The notes beneath the pieces were generated by a model that worked only from the letters and a program-made list of their open reading frames with translations, did not search any database and was not told the DNA's origin. The translations under genes and the position numbers were made by a program. This document shows positions 24,367 through 35,200 of a stretch of DNA of 64,000 nucleotides, in pieces. Each line of letters starts with the position of its first letter. Positions within the stretch are counted from its first letter, which is position 1. The DNA is from Corbicula japonica (taxonomy: Eukaryota; Mollusca; Bivalvia; Venerida; Cyrenidae), in contig JAZAYU010000170.1 of assembly GCA_038501625.1 (NCBI GenBank), positions 1,114,459 through 1,178,458 of the forward strand, written 5' to 3'.

Positions 24367-24867
24367 CAGGCCTATGCAGCGTCTACTCTACAGCTCCCTT
24401 CAACATTGATTTTCCGCAGCTCCGGTAACACGTAACATGATTACCTTAATGATCATCTACATTCCGGGAATCTGGCAGTCTGTTCTTTCAATGCAACGTT
24501 TTTCCCAGATAATTACAACATTAAAAGCAAATAAATAGACATTTAAGATCCGATTCTTCTCTAAATGAAAATTTGACGACCGTCCTAATGGATATTGAAT
24601 CTACTTTCATAATAAATGTATACACGAAGCGATTAATCAACCGATATCCGAATATAGATCGCGATTTAGGGGAGAAAAAATTCCAATTAGCGAGACAATG
24701 TGACTCGTTGGACTGCATAATGTTTGTATGTCATGTTGATAGGAAATTTACATGTATATTTTATATGAACCACAACAGTGTAATGAGAAATTAACAACTC
24801 TTTGGAGGCGTGTCTTTGAAGATAACATCGTTGATGGCTAAAAGGCCTTTACTTGAGGCCATTCGTC

Positions 24868-25243
24868 GCACCATGAGAAAAACAAGGCTTTCTGACTTAG
24901 TGATTTAGAGTACTTTAGAGTAGATCCTAATCAAATTGCAGACCTACACGACCCAAATATGGATCTAAACTGTTTCTAGATGAATAAAGAATGATTCTCT
25001 GACTCAATGGTGTACAGTGTAGACTCTGATCAGATTCCGCGGCTGTTCAAGGCTGAAGGCTATAAAGCTGAGATTGGAAACCAGTCTCAAATCTCAAGCA
25101 TATGATTGGCTGAAATGGCGACTGGTCGCCTTTTCAGCCAATCAGATGCTTGAGATTTGAGACTGGTTTCCAATCTCAGTTTTATAACCTTCGGCCTTGA
25201 GTCTACATTGGTCACATTAGCTTAAAGTCATATTTTGTCATGG
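24868..25243. mobile_element. Third-family MITE, interrupted by a P-MITE
   Basis: The left end ACCATGAGAAAAACAAGGCT and right end GCTTAAAGTCATATTTTGTC match the inverted ends of the 14790 element. The interior is split by the P-MITE at 25052-25195. Confidence 0.5.
25052..25195. mobile_element. P-MITE, intact, nested
   Basis: Starts GCTGAAGG and ends CCTTCGGC. Both CCAAT motifs and both TATA-like ends are present (left one TATAAAG). Confidence 0.8.
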
Positions 25244-25437
25244 GGAGTCTTATATCAACGTATGTAAACGACGATCTTAGATATCATCACAGATAAAAAT
25301 CGCTTGATGCATCATCTAACAGCCAGATCTAACAATTAGTTGATATTCATCGCGAAAGATATCATAACCTGCGAGGGAGACGGCATGTTTTCAACACCGA
25401 GAACAGTTATGTTGTCAGATGAAAGAGGACAAAATTC

Positions 25438-25507
25438 TCCATTTCAGCCAACCAGATGCTTAAGATTTGGGATTGGTCACCATCATCAGTTTTATCATCT
25501 TGAGCCC
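25438..25507. mobile_element. P-MITE right half
   Basis: Reads ATTTCAGCCAACCAGATGCT to TTTTATCATCTTGAGCCC; the left arm is missing. Confidence 0.6.
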
Positions 25508-25580
25508 CGTCATTCCGTTGGTCTAATATACGTGTATTTAATATTCGTTATAGAAGCATAACAACTGCTGTTGTTCTCTA

Positions 25581-25679
25581 CCCATGATTGTAAAACTGAG
25601 TTTGGAAACCAGGTCCTAAGGTCGCCGATGCTTGAGATTTGAGACTGGTTTCCAAGCTCAGTTTTATAACCTTGGAGCC
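25581..25679. mobile_element. P-MITE with centre deleted
   Basis: Both outer arms are present (TGTAAAACTGAGTTTGGAAA / CTCAGTTTTATAACCTTGGA) but the CCAAT-containing centre is lost. Confidence 0.65.
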
Positions 25680-25899
25680 AGTATACAATCTTAGACTTCT
25701 GACTGGTTAAACGCAATTCTAATTCTTTGATCTTTGGCATCTGTTTTATTGAATTACTCTATCCAACACACATTCGTTGGAAAGGTTCGTAAACTGATCT
25801 GTAATTCAGGAGCAATCTACATGTATTTGTATTATATCGGTAGTGAGAACTTGCATGAATTACACTCGATGACAGCCTCCTGGTCAGTAATCAGTACTG

Positions 25900-26016
25900 T
25901 GCCTGAGCTTGGAAACCAGTCTCAAATCTCAAGCATCTGATTTCAGTCGCCATTTCAGCCAATCAGATGCTTGAGATTTGAGACTGGTTTCCATGCTCAG
26001 TTTTTAACATTGGGCA
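25900..26016. mobile_element. P-MITE, ends trimmed
   Basis: GAGCTTGGAAACCAGTCTCA to TTTCCATGCTCAGTTTTTAA. The first CCAAT arm is deleted and the right one intact. Confidence 0.7.
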
Positions 26017-26037
26017 CTGGGATCCTAGATGGAGGAA

Positions 26038-26112
26038 ATATCTCATAAACATCAGCCCTGGTGGAATTCGAACCCGCAGTCTCCGAATTAGAAGTTCCTG
26101 GCTCGATCCCTA
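26038..26112 (-). repeat. tRNA-like SINE fragment
   Basis: On the minus strand GCGGGTTCGAATTCCACCAG resembles a pol III B box (GGTTCGANTCC). A decayed relative lies at 35372-35404. Neither forms a full tRNA. Confidence 0.3.
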
Positions 26113-26192
26113 AGTGACGGTTGCTTGCGACTGAAATTTTACCCTTTTCTTGGTAAAACATTTACCTCTTTACTCCATGGATACTATCCAGG

Positions 26193-26337
26193 TCTGAAGG
26201 TTATAAAACTGAGTTTGGAAACCAGTCTCAAATCTCAAGCATCTGATTGGCTGAAATGGCGACCAGTCGCCATTTCAGCCAATCAGATGCTTGAGATTTG
26301 AGACTGGTTTCCATGCTCAGTTTTATAACCTTATGCA
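26193..26337. mobile_element. P-MITE, intact
   Basis: Near-perfect palindrome about the centre GGCGACCAGTCGCC. Each arm reads outward from the centre as CCAAT, 40 bp, TATAA. Confidence 0.85.
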
Positions 26338-26456
26338 CAGATCTATCTAACCAAAGTAGATACAGATCATGCTGTTAGAACAGACCTACACTGTTTGCTT
26401 TAAAATTTATTTAATTATTTCTGACGAAAAGTGACAGTGTAGATCAAGATCAAACT

Positions 26457-26622
26457 GCATGTATGAGCAGGTTGATCTGGATCTACACTGGCAAAATGTA
26501 TATATGTATAGACTAATCTGGATCTACACTGGCAGAATGCATGTATGTACAGGCAGATCTGGATCTACACTGGCATACTGCATGTATGTACAGGCAGATC
26601 ATGATTTACACTGGAGGCACAT
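26457..26622 (+). repeat. 42-bp tandem repeat derived from T-MITE sequence, 4 copies
   Basis: GATCTGGATCTACACTGGC units start near 26474, 26516, 26556 and 26597. The unit is the internal T-MITE motif plus a CATGTATGTACAGGCA linker. Degraded T-MITE sequence precedes it from about 26340. Confidence 0.75.
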
Positions 26623-26639
26623 GGTAGGTAAGCCATATC

Positions 26640-27006
26640 TATACAGTAACAGGTTAAAATACTCTTTTTACACCATATTTCAGGATTGTTGTAGCTTTAT
26701 TTTAAAGAAATAGTATACTGAGACAATAAATACCATGTAATAACCCTATATGGTTTATTGAAAATGTGTGAGGATTGCCCAACAAGTCTCAACATTATTC
26801 CAATAAAGGCATAGATTTTTTGTTTCGTGTGATCATAACAGCATTCCAAAATAGCTTTTAATCGTATTTTATTAATACATGTTGAGATCCCTGTACTTTG
26901 TCTTGCAGAAAATATGCAATAAAAGATACACATTTAATGCTTGTCACCTCAAAATAGCTTTAATGTCAAAGTCATAGCTTCTGTCACCGAATTAAAAAAA
27001 AAACAA
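26640..27006. other. Non-coding
   Basis: No feature seen. Confidence 0.45.
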
Positions 27007-27185
27007 TCAGCCAATCAGATGCTTGAGATTTGAAACTGGTCTCCAATCTTTAGTCTCCAGTTATAGACTAGGCCCAAGATCATAGAACTAAATCTGGAGA
27101 CCTTGAGACTGGTCTCCAATCTTAGTTTTATGATCTTGAGCCCTAGTCTCTATTTCAGTTAATCTGTTTTATGATCTTGGGCCGT
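27007..27185. mobile_element. P-MITE fragments, two joined halves
   Basis: An inner right arm (CAGCCAATCAGATGCTTGAG) is followed by a rearranged copy ending TTTTATGATCTTGAGCCC and an extra TTTTATGATCTTGGGCC end. Confidence 0.6.
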
Positions 27186-27189
27186 ATGG

Positions 27190-28818
27190 CCCAACAATTT
27201 TCAGACTGTGAATTTCATGCTCTATTAAAAAAGCTCATTGATATTTCAACTAAAATATTTAACTTTATATTTTTATGGATTTGGCAATTATTATTGAGCG
27301 TCATGAATAGATTTGTTTGTATCTGACCTGGTACACATTTTTTTTAAACTGGGTTTTGAGTCACAACAGACATCAATCATCTGGGTATATCTAATTTACT
27401 GCATTAAATATTCTCTCCCACATTTTAAAGACAACAAAATATCAATAAAATATTGTACAACACATGTGCATCACTAACAAGATTGGATAAAATATGACAA
27501 AACATAATAATGTATAATATGAGTCAATAAGATGATTCATGAGGAATAATTCTGTTTTGTGCAGAGGAAATTTTTGCATACTTATGACACAGTTATATCA
27601 TTGGGCTTAAGTTTAATGGTAAAATAACATTTGTGTGGATTCTTATTTTTAAAATTTGGATTTTTGAAATTTGTTTAAGTAACATTAATTATGTCCAAGT
27701 GAAAATGTCATTTGCAGCATCTTTGCCAAAATTATGTCCATGTGAAAATGTCATTTGCAGCAACTTTTCCAAAATTATGTCCATGTAAAAATGTCATTTG
27801 CAGCATCTTTGCAAAAATTTATCAACGCTAAATGAAAAGAATCCACAATTTGACAAAAGTTTGTTTTCACAGATAGGTAAATTGTGGGAAAAATTAGATT
27901 ATATAAACCAGAGTGCCTCATCAACAACTGCAGCTTAAACATAGAAATTTAATTAAAATTTTAATGATGTTCTAAATGATTTAAACTTGTCACCTAAAAC
28001 AGCTATATTTAATCTTTTAACGGCCTCAGCTGAACTGTCAAACAAACGCTGTAAAAACAGTCCAAATCAATACTTTGTACAGCTTAAAATTAAATACTGT
28101 AAATGCATTCATAAACCTGGGCATGAAATTTTGTGGTTTTCAGTAAATCAGCATTTTCATGGTTCTTACCATAAATTCATGGATTTCACTTGTTAGAAAT
28201 GGAATATTTTGTGCAAGTTTTAAGTTTGTGGATCATCTGATCAATGCAATCCAAAACAGCAAAAAAATACAGAAACCAAGTTGCAACAAGGGAGAGTATC
28301 CTGCTGGGAAGGTATTTCAACAAGGGAGAGAATCATGTATGGAAAGTATTTCAACAAGGAAAAGTATCAAGTGTTGTACTGCATTACATTTAAAGTTTCC
28401 CAACCAGGGAGTATATTGCAACATTTTTTAACTTGTAACACTTACTGTTGTGTTTAATTTCATTAGTACAAAATGATTGTGTGGAAGCTGCAACTGACAT
28501 TTTCTTGGAGGGGGGAGGGGAAATGTTTTACTTTAGTTTTCACATATCAAAAATCTTCCTGAAAATATATTTGTAAGAAAAACCTACAAATTAAAATTAA
28601 CAGCAACATTCCACCATACACTTTAGGGCTGAGAATTATCTTGAAAATGAGCTGTATAAACCAGGCAAAGTTGACCAGAAACACTGTTTCTGACCAAATT
28701 AAAGTAATTCTACAGTTGATGCAAATTCTCATGAATTATGACAAATGTTTGTTGCACTTATTGACTAATTCCTTAGTAAGTGAAATGACAGTAAAGAATT
28801 CAATTACAAATAGATTAA
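27190..28818. other. Non-coding; 43-bp tandem repeat at 27687-27822
   Basis: AATTATGTCCATGTGAAAAT units start at 27687, 27730 and 27773 (three copies). Short ATTTCAACAAGG repeats lie near 28310-28360. Small ORFs here are not recognisable. Confidence 0.6.
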
Positions 28819-29186
28819 CCCTTCTACTCCATGGGGCTTAAGCCTCATGTGTGACCAGTGCAGTGCCCAAGGTTATAAAATTGAGCATGGAAACCAGTCT
28901 CAAATCTCAAGCATCTGATTGGCTGAAATGGTGACCAGTCGCCATTTCAGCCAATCAGATACTAGAGATTTGAGACTGGTTTCCAAACTCAGTTTTATAA
29001 CCTTCAGCCCCAATCCAGATCAGCCTGAACATCCATGTTATTTGATCAGGATCTACACTAGTCACAAGTTTCATAAGGCTATTTCAGAGCAAAAATTCTG
29101 ATCAGACTGCATGGATAGGCATGTTGATCTGGATCTAGACTGGTTACCTATGGGATAAGAGCCATTTCCCATGGAGTATAGGATGA
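28819..29186. mobile_element. T-MITE copy interrupted by a P-MITE
   Basis: Preceded by TTAA (28815-28818). Starts CCCTTCTACTCCATGG and reaches GTGACCAGTG, then the P-MITE, and resumes AATCCAGATCAGCCTG and GATCTGGATCTAGACTGG. The right end is decayed. Confidence 0.65.
28865..29008. mobile_element. P-MITE, intact, nested in a T-MITE
   Basis: GCCCAAGG start, CCTTCAGC end, as in the copy that fixes the element's boundaries. This shows P-MITE activity after this T-MITE copy inserted. Confidence 0.8.
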
Positions 29187-29440
29187 AACAAATTATTAAA
29201 ATTATATATATATATATATATAATCTTATTTTCAAGAATGGAATGAAGTATCACAAAACAACACAGCTGGAATGAAATCAGTTCAATTTCTATTTACATC
29301 ATTAAATATTGCACTGCAAGAACTCACAATTTGACTAAGAAAATTGAACCTGTACCCAAGTTTCTTATAAAAACCATTCAATCAAAAGCTGTTTCTTGCT
29401 AAACCATTAGGGAAGTCAGTTATATAATTTATAAATAATA

Positions 29441-29610
29441 TACACTCTTTATTTTCGAATTTTCGAACACTTGTTCTCCATGTTGCAAGCGTATTGTTGT
29501 TTTCAATAAAACAACAATACGCTTGCAACATGGATTTTACTTAAAATGCAATAATTTCTTTATTTTTCTTAAGAACAAGTATTCGAAAATTCGAAAATAA
29601 AAGGTGTACA
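29441..29610. repeat. Two-level hairpin (nested inverted repeats)
   Basis: The inner stem is a perfect 26 bp (29478-29503 with 29508-29533) with a four-base loop. The outer arms (29441-29477 with about 29573-29610) pair imperfectly (TTTTCGAATTTTCGAA / TTCGAAAATTCGAAAA). Confidence 0.8.
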
Positions 29611-30850
29611 TGAAAGGTTGTTTCTTGCTAAACCATTAAAGGTTGTTTCTCTCTAAATCATTATATTATAGGCTGTTTCTTGCTTGAACCATTAAATAAA
29701 AGGCTGTTTCTCTCTGAACCATTATCTTATACGTTACGTTGATTACATTTTTTTAACCAATTAATTATAGGTGGTTTCTACATGAGCCACTAAAAAAAGT
29801 TACTTAAAACAAAGCAGGAGAGAAAAGATGAGTTAGTTGGTCAAAATTTATGTCAAAAATAAATAAAATGAGCTACAACATCGAGGCAAATAAGGCCTTT
29901 TCATCAAATGTACTTGCATACCACTGCCCCCATTGACATCTTGCTGGCCGGACAACTGTATCAGCAAGCCTGATACTGTCAGGTTTCACATTAGGTAATA
30001 CAGAATTAACCAAGTTTATTACATACCCATGAATGATTTTAGCAAAGTGCAGCATTAATCCAAAAAATTGATACAACTTGTCAGATTATTATTGTATTGG
30101 ACAATGTCCGTTTTCCAATTCTTTATTTTGCAGCTTCACGTGTTCTATGTGATGTCATATACTACGTCACACTATGTTGTCGTAATTTTCCGGCACAAAA
30201 CGAATTCCAAAATAGGAAATTTCCGTCTCAGTTTTACACCTGTTACAATATTATAACGCCATTCATAAATTTTCTACGCCATTCATAAATTTACTATCGC
30301 GTTACTATTTTTAATTTCAATATTAGGCAATCCACGCTGTTGACTAAAATTTTGTTGTTAAGTTTATTTAGATTTGTTTTGAGCAAGAAGGGTATATGAT
30401 AAAAGGAACATTATGACAGTATGAAAATAAAGCAGTGGAAAGCTCAACTTTCTTCTTCAGCTGAGATAAATGACTTGAGTTTCAGATAAATTTTATTAAA
30501 GTTAACATTGCTAATTCGAGGATGTCCCTCCCTTTAAACTTAGAAAAAATGAGCACAAATTTCTATTGTTTGTTCACAAAGCAAATTGCCAGAAAATGTC
30601 AATATAACATCTAAGACTAGAGACTGATCTACAACAAAAATGCCCAAACTGAGATTTCTAGTAATACAGATCAAATTCACCCCCCAAAACCTCTAAATGA
30701 GGTATGCATTTGCCAAAAATTAATCCCAATTTATTCTGTTCATTAAAAATCAATATATAAAACCCTGTGTGATCTCCCTGTGATGCTAGGAGTACACTAA
30801 ACCACAAACATATCACTATGACATGTAACAATGTATCGAGAAAAATATGT
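29611..30850. other. Non-coding
   Basis: AGGCTGTTTCTTGCT-like short repeats occur at 29610-29720. A 67-codon minus ORF (29873-30076) has no supporting splice or homology signal. Confidence 0.4.
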
Positions 30851-31521
30851 TTAAATAAAAGAAATAGTCTTGCAAACTGAAAATGCCATTTGTTTTATAA
30901 AATTTTCATGGTCAGTTCACCAGCTGTTAGAAAAAAATTATAATTAAAAAAATTTCTAATCTTTGTGGAGTCAATGTTTAGTTGGTTAGGGGAGGTAACT
31001 ATTATGGGGTGTTCACAAAAACCTGTAAACAGTACCATGATGAGGAAATCATCAAAAATCATCTTAAACCCTTTGCTCTATATATTATATGCATTTTTAC
31101 ACATGTGCCACCAGTGTACATCCAGATCAGCTGGCACATTCATGTCGTCTGATCAGGATCTGCACTGGTCGCATTTAAGTCAGAAATAACCTAACTAATC
31201 AAAAAGCGAACAGTGCAGATCCTGATCAGACAGCACAGATGTGCTGGCTAATCTGGATCTACACTGTTCGCCCATGCAATAAAGGTGGATCTATGTAGGA
31301 AAGGGTAAAATAAAAGAAATATTCTTGCAAACTGAAATTGCCATTTGTTTTATAAAATTTTCATGGTCAGTTCACCAGCTGTTAGAAAAAAAATATAATT
31401 AAAAAAATTTTTAATCTTTGTGGAGTCAATGTTTAGTTGGTAAGGGGAGGTAACTACTATGGGGAGTTCAAAAAACCCTGTAAACAGTACCATGATGAGG
31501 AAATCATAAAAATCATCTTAA
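30851..31521 (+). repeat. Direct duplication of about 220 bp flanking a T-MITE
   Basis: 30851-31077 and 31306-31521 are copies (CAAACTGAAA-TGCCATTTGT through AGTACCATGATGAGGAAATC), about 93% alike, separated by the T-MITE at 31078-31305. Confidence 0.9.
31078..31305. mobile_element. T-MITE
   Basis: Starts ACCCTTTGCTCTATATA after CTTAA and ends GTAGGAAAGGG before TAAA, so the right TTAA has decayed. Confidence 0.75.
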
Positions 31522-32172
31522 TACAGACCACAGACTTACAACCATCACATTTTGTGGTTCTAAGAATAGTCTTTATATGCAAGTTTGACTAAATTTAAAA
31601 TAAATTTTTTGTTTTCTGTTATTAAAACAAAACCATATAAATTTGCCTTAGTTTATTTGCCTTAGTTTATCATCAACCATTTGTGTAGGAAGAGAACCTT
31701 CTCAAAATCTGTAATCAAAACTAAAGCAAAACCACAGGTTAAAAAATTGGATTGCACTTTACATGTTTTATGACATATCATCACCTTAGTGCAAAAATAT
31801 ATAACACCTTCTTATTTTAAAAGTACTTACACTTATTTTGCACTAAGATGACAATAAACATTGTTTTGCTTTCAGGTGCGATTTCATATTACCATCATCG
31901 CCTGTGAATTAGCCGCACTTTTTTATGTGATTTTGTTGTTAAGAAATTGGAGAATCAGCTGATTTAAGCGGCATTTGTAAAATTTGTATGCAATCTGAAT
32001 TTAATCTCATTTTTTGGGGGTGGCCTATACTCAGGTTTGCCCACTACATGAGCAATTGGTATTGAAAATACTAATTTCCGCCTAAAGTTGTTGAAAAGAC
32101 TTGATCTTAGGTCCAGTAGTTGTGCTCCCTTGCGTCTGTTTGAGTTAGTTACTGTTGTATCAGCCCCTGTTT
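31522..32172. other. HID1 3' flank / presumed 3' UTR
   Basis: No exon-like or repeat signal apart from poly(A)-signal candidates. Confidence 0.4.
32000..32005 (-). terminator. Candidate poly(A) signal for HID1 (ATTAAA)
   Basis: ATTAAA on the minus strand about 170 nt after the stop codon. A canonical AATAAA occurs farther on at 31652-31657. Either could serve; AT-rich DNA makes both weak evidence. Confidence 0.2.
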
Positions 32173-32236
32173 CTACACACGCTGGATTTCAAAGAGCTTC
32201 ACGTTTGTATCATACCAAATTGGTGGATCAACATTT
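32173..32236 (-). CDS. HID1: HID1 exon t (last coding exon)
   Basis: 64 nt: finishes Arg, then NVDPPIWYDTNVKLFEIQRV and a TAG stop at 32173-32175. The terminus matches vertebrate HID1, which ends KLFEIQRV. Acceptor TTATTTCAG. This fixes the 3' end of the coding sequence; the 3' UTR lies below 32173. Confidence 0.96.
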
Positions 32237-35200
32237 CTGAAATAATAATGACATCAAAATGTGCCCAAGATCATAAAAATAACTCTGGAGACCAGTCTCA
32301 AATCTCAAGCATCTGATTGGCTGAAATGGCGAATGGATTTTGCATATCAAACAAAGCATAATAATACTTTTCTTTGGCTGAAAATATCTTCTGGCATTGT
32401 GGACAGCTGTGCCCAAGGTTATAAAACTGAGCATGGAAACCAGTCTCAAATCTCAAGCCTCTGATTGGCTGAAATGGCGACCAGTCGCCATTTCAGCCAA
32501 TCAGATGCTTGAGATTTGAGACTGGTTTCCAAACTCAGTTTTATAACCTTCAGCTCTGGACTGTGACATTAACCCTTTGCTTCATGGGATGTAGCTGTTT
32601 TGCATGGGTGAACAATATAGATCCAAATCAGCCAGCAGATCTGTGCCTTCTGATCAGGATCTATGTTTTTAAATTAGTTTTCTTCTGACCAAGAAGTGAA
32701 AAGTGTAGATGCAGATCGGCTGGCATGGATGTGCAGGCTGATATGGATCTACACTGTTCATACATGCAGTAAAACCTGTATATACGGAGTAAGATGCTTT
32801 TACTGAACCGGTTGTTTGGTGATCACTTACTGCAAAAAATAAAAGTGCTTTGCTGTTACAGAGTAGCTCAATGCAGTTTGATTAGCCTTTTTGCAGATCC
32901 AATATGTTCAGCAATGTGTCACAACATTTCCCAGGTGAAATTCAACAGTGAGGTATGGCTCAACTTTAGATTTTATAATGAAAATTGTTACACAAGGTAA
33001 AAGAATACATCTTATATTACTTATCTGTCGACAACTTTAGTTTGCCCAAAAGCAGTATCAGATGCAGGGATATAGTTGCCATATTAAGACATCAGATGTT
33101 TATCAAAAGACATTCAATCCCTATTTCATAATCTGAACAAACCAACATTATCAGTCAAAAGCATACACTTGAGCTTTAGGGAAATCTAAACTTTTTTTCT
33201 ATCACATTACCTGTAAAACCATATAAAACCATATAACAATGGCCAAGATATTGCCTACAGTCTGTCTCTTGTAAAACATTAATTTTCAAGTAGATTTACA
33301 GCAATCATATTATGAAGTTAAGTCTGAAATTCTAGTAGACACAAAAAATATCAAAAAGAATAATTTCCCCCAACATATTTTTTGAAGAGAAATTACCATT
33401 TTATTAAATTTTGACATTTCTTTATGGTCAGATGACATAACCGCAAATAAGAGATTAAAAAATGGTAGAAAATTTTTAACTACACAAATGCCATGCAGTG
33501 TATTAACTGAGATTGAAAAACAGTTCCTGAATTTTTTTATCATTCTGCATCAAGCATATATTCAACCCCCTCCACCCCCATTTATATATCCTAATGCATC
33601 TAAACTCCACCCATAAAATCTAAAATAATGGGCAGCTATTAACTGTTGCCCATGTCCTAAACAAGGTGGTACAACAACAGGCTTGGCATTTCTCATCAGT
33701 ACATGGTAGTGTACTGGTTAACCGATCAAAACTTAGGTACCTCAGATATATCACTCCCCACAGGTATGTCCTAAACCACATCGTAGTACCGCTATTGGCT
33801 TGGTATTTCCGGATCAGTATGGGGTGGGGAACTGGTAACAGACCAACCAGGGTACCGTGCTGAAGGAACTTCAAGATCTCGCTCTCATCTGTCAACCCTC
33901 TGAAAATATGTATCAACACATCAATTTAAACCCTCGATTTATGAATATGACTATGAAGTAATTTATTTTTTTTAAACCATCAGTAATGAGTTGGCTTAAC
34001 AAAGTGACTAGGAAAACAATATGTTATTTATCAAGCCTTACTTGTCAATACAGATTTTCTCCACTTGTGGAACCAGGACCTGTAACATCCTCATGATTGT
34101 CTGTAATGGCAACTTGTGCTTCCAGGTGTGAACCTGTAACATCATAAGTTATAAATATAAAAACCTTTAAAGGGAGATAATTACTTGTTTTACATTGTCA
34201 TATATATGTATAAAATTGTTAAAATGCAGTAAGTTGCATGTAAAAATAGGTCAACAGTAAACCACTTTTCGCCAGAATTCTCTAGCTTTCAATAAAGCTT
34301 AGAACTGTGAAGATTCCTGGGCCAAGGATCATAAAACTAAGATGGTATACCAGTCTCAAATCTCAAGCATCTGATTGGCTGCAATGGCATCCAGTCACCA
34401 TTTCAGCCAATCAGATGCTTGAGATTTGAGACTGGTCTCCAGATTTTATTTATCTTGGGCACTGCTACCCAAACATTTTGGCTAATGTTACTTCGGCAAT
34501 AGCTAGAATGATTATAAAGCTTTTGCTTGTTAACATGATGAAGTAATGTAAATTGCAAATATGGAAATTTAACCCTTTCCTCCATATATATGCATTTTTA
34601 CGCATGTGCGACCAGTTTAGATCCAGATCAGCCCGTGCCGTCTGATCAGGATCTACACTGGTCACTTTTTGGTCAGAAATAACCAAATGAATCAAATAGC
34701 GAACGGTGCAGATCCTGATCAGATGGAACAGATGTGCTGGCTGATCTGGATCTACACTGTTCGCCCAAGCTATAAAGGTGTGTATATGGAGGAAAGGGTT
34801 AAGAATCTTTTATGTGGTGAAAAATGTAACATCCTACACCAGCATGAATGGATTTTGCAGGAACAAGACTCCACCCATTGTTCAAATAAATATTTTACCA
34901 AGATGACAGAAAGATCAAAACGACAGATCTTTCTATCTCATAAAAGATACTTATTCTTGCATACTCAAGATCAATACAATATCAGCAATATTTACTTGGC
35001 TGTGCCACCAAAATGAACATGTTAACATTTGGATATCTGTGACTACCCTTAACAGGTTACTTCCAAGTGTCACATTCATTGTGTGGGCGAACAGTTCCAG
35101 ATCCAGATCAACTGGCACATTTGTGATGTCTGACCAGGATCTGCACTGTTTGCTTTTTGATTGACTAGGTTATTTCTAACCAAACAGCGCAGATAATGAT

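Noticed and set aside
26038..26112. tRNA gene
   Set aside because: A B-box-like motif is present but no cloverleaf or A box could be drawn; more likely a SINE fragment.
29873..30076. 67-codon minus ORF with a plausible-looking C-terminus
   Set aside because: No splice signals, no recognisable motif and no neighbouring exon; chance is likely at this length.
33666..33863. Plus-strand ORF
   Set aside because: Antisense to HID1 exon s and its decayed duplicate.
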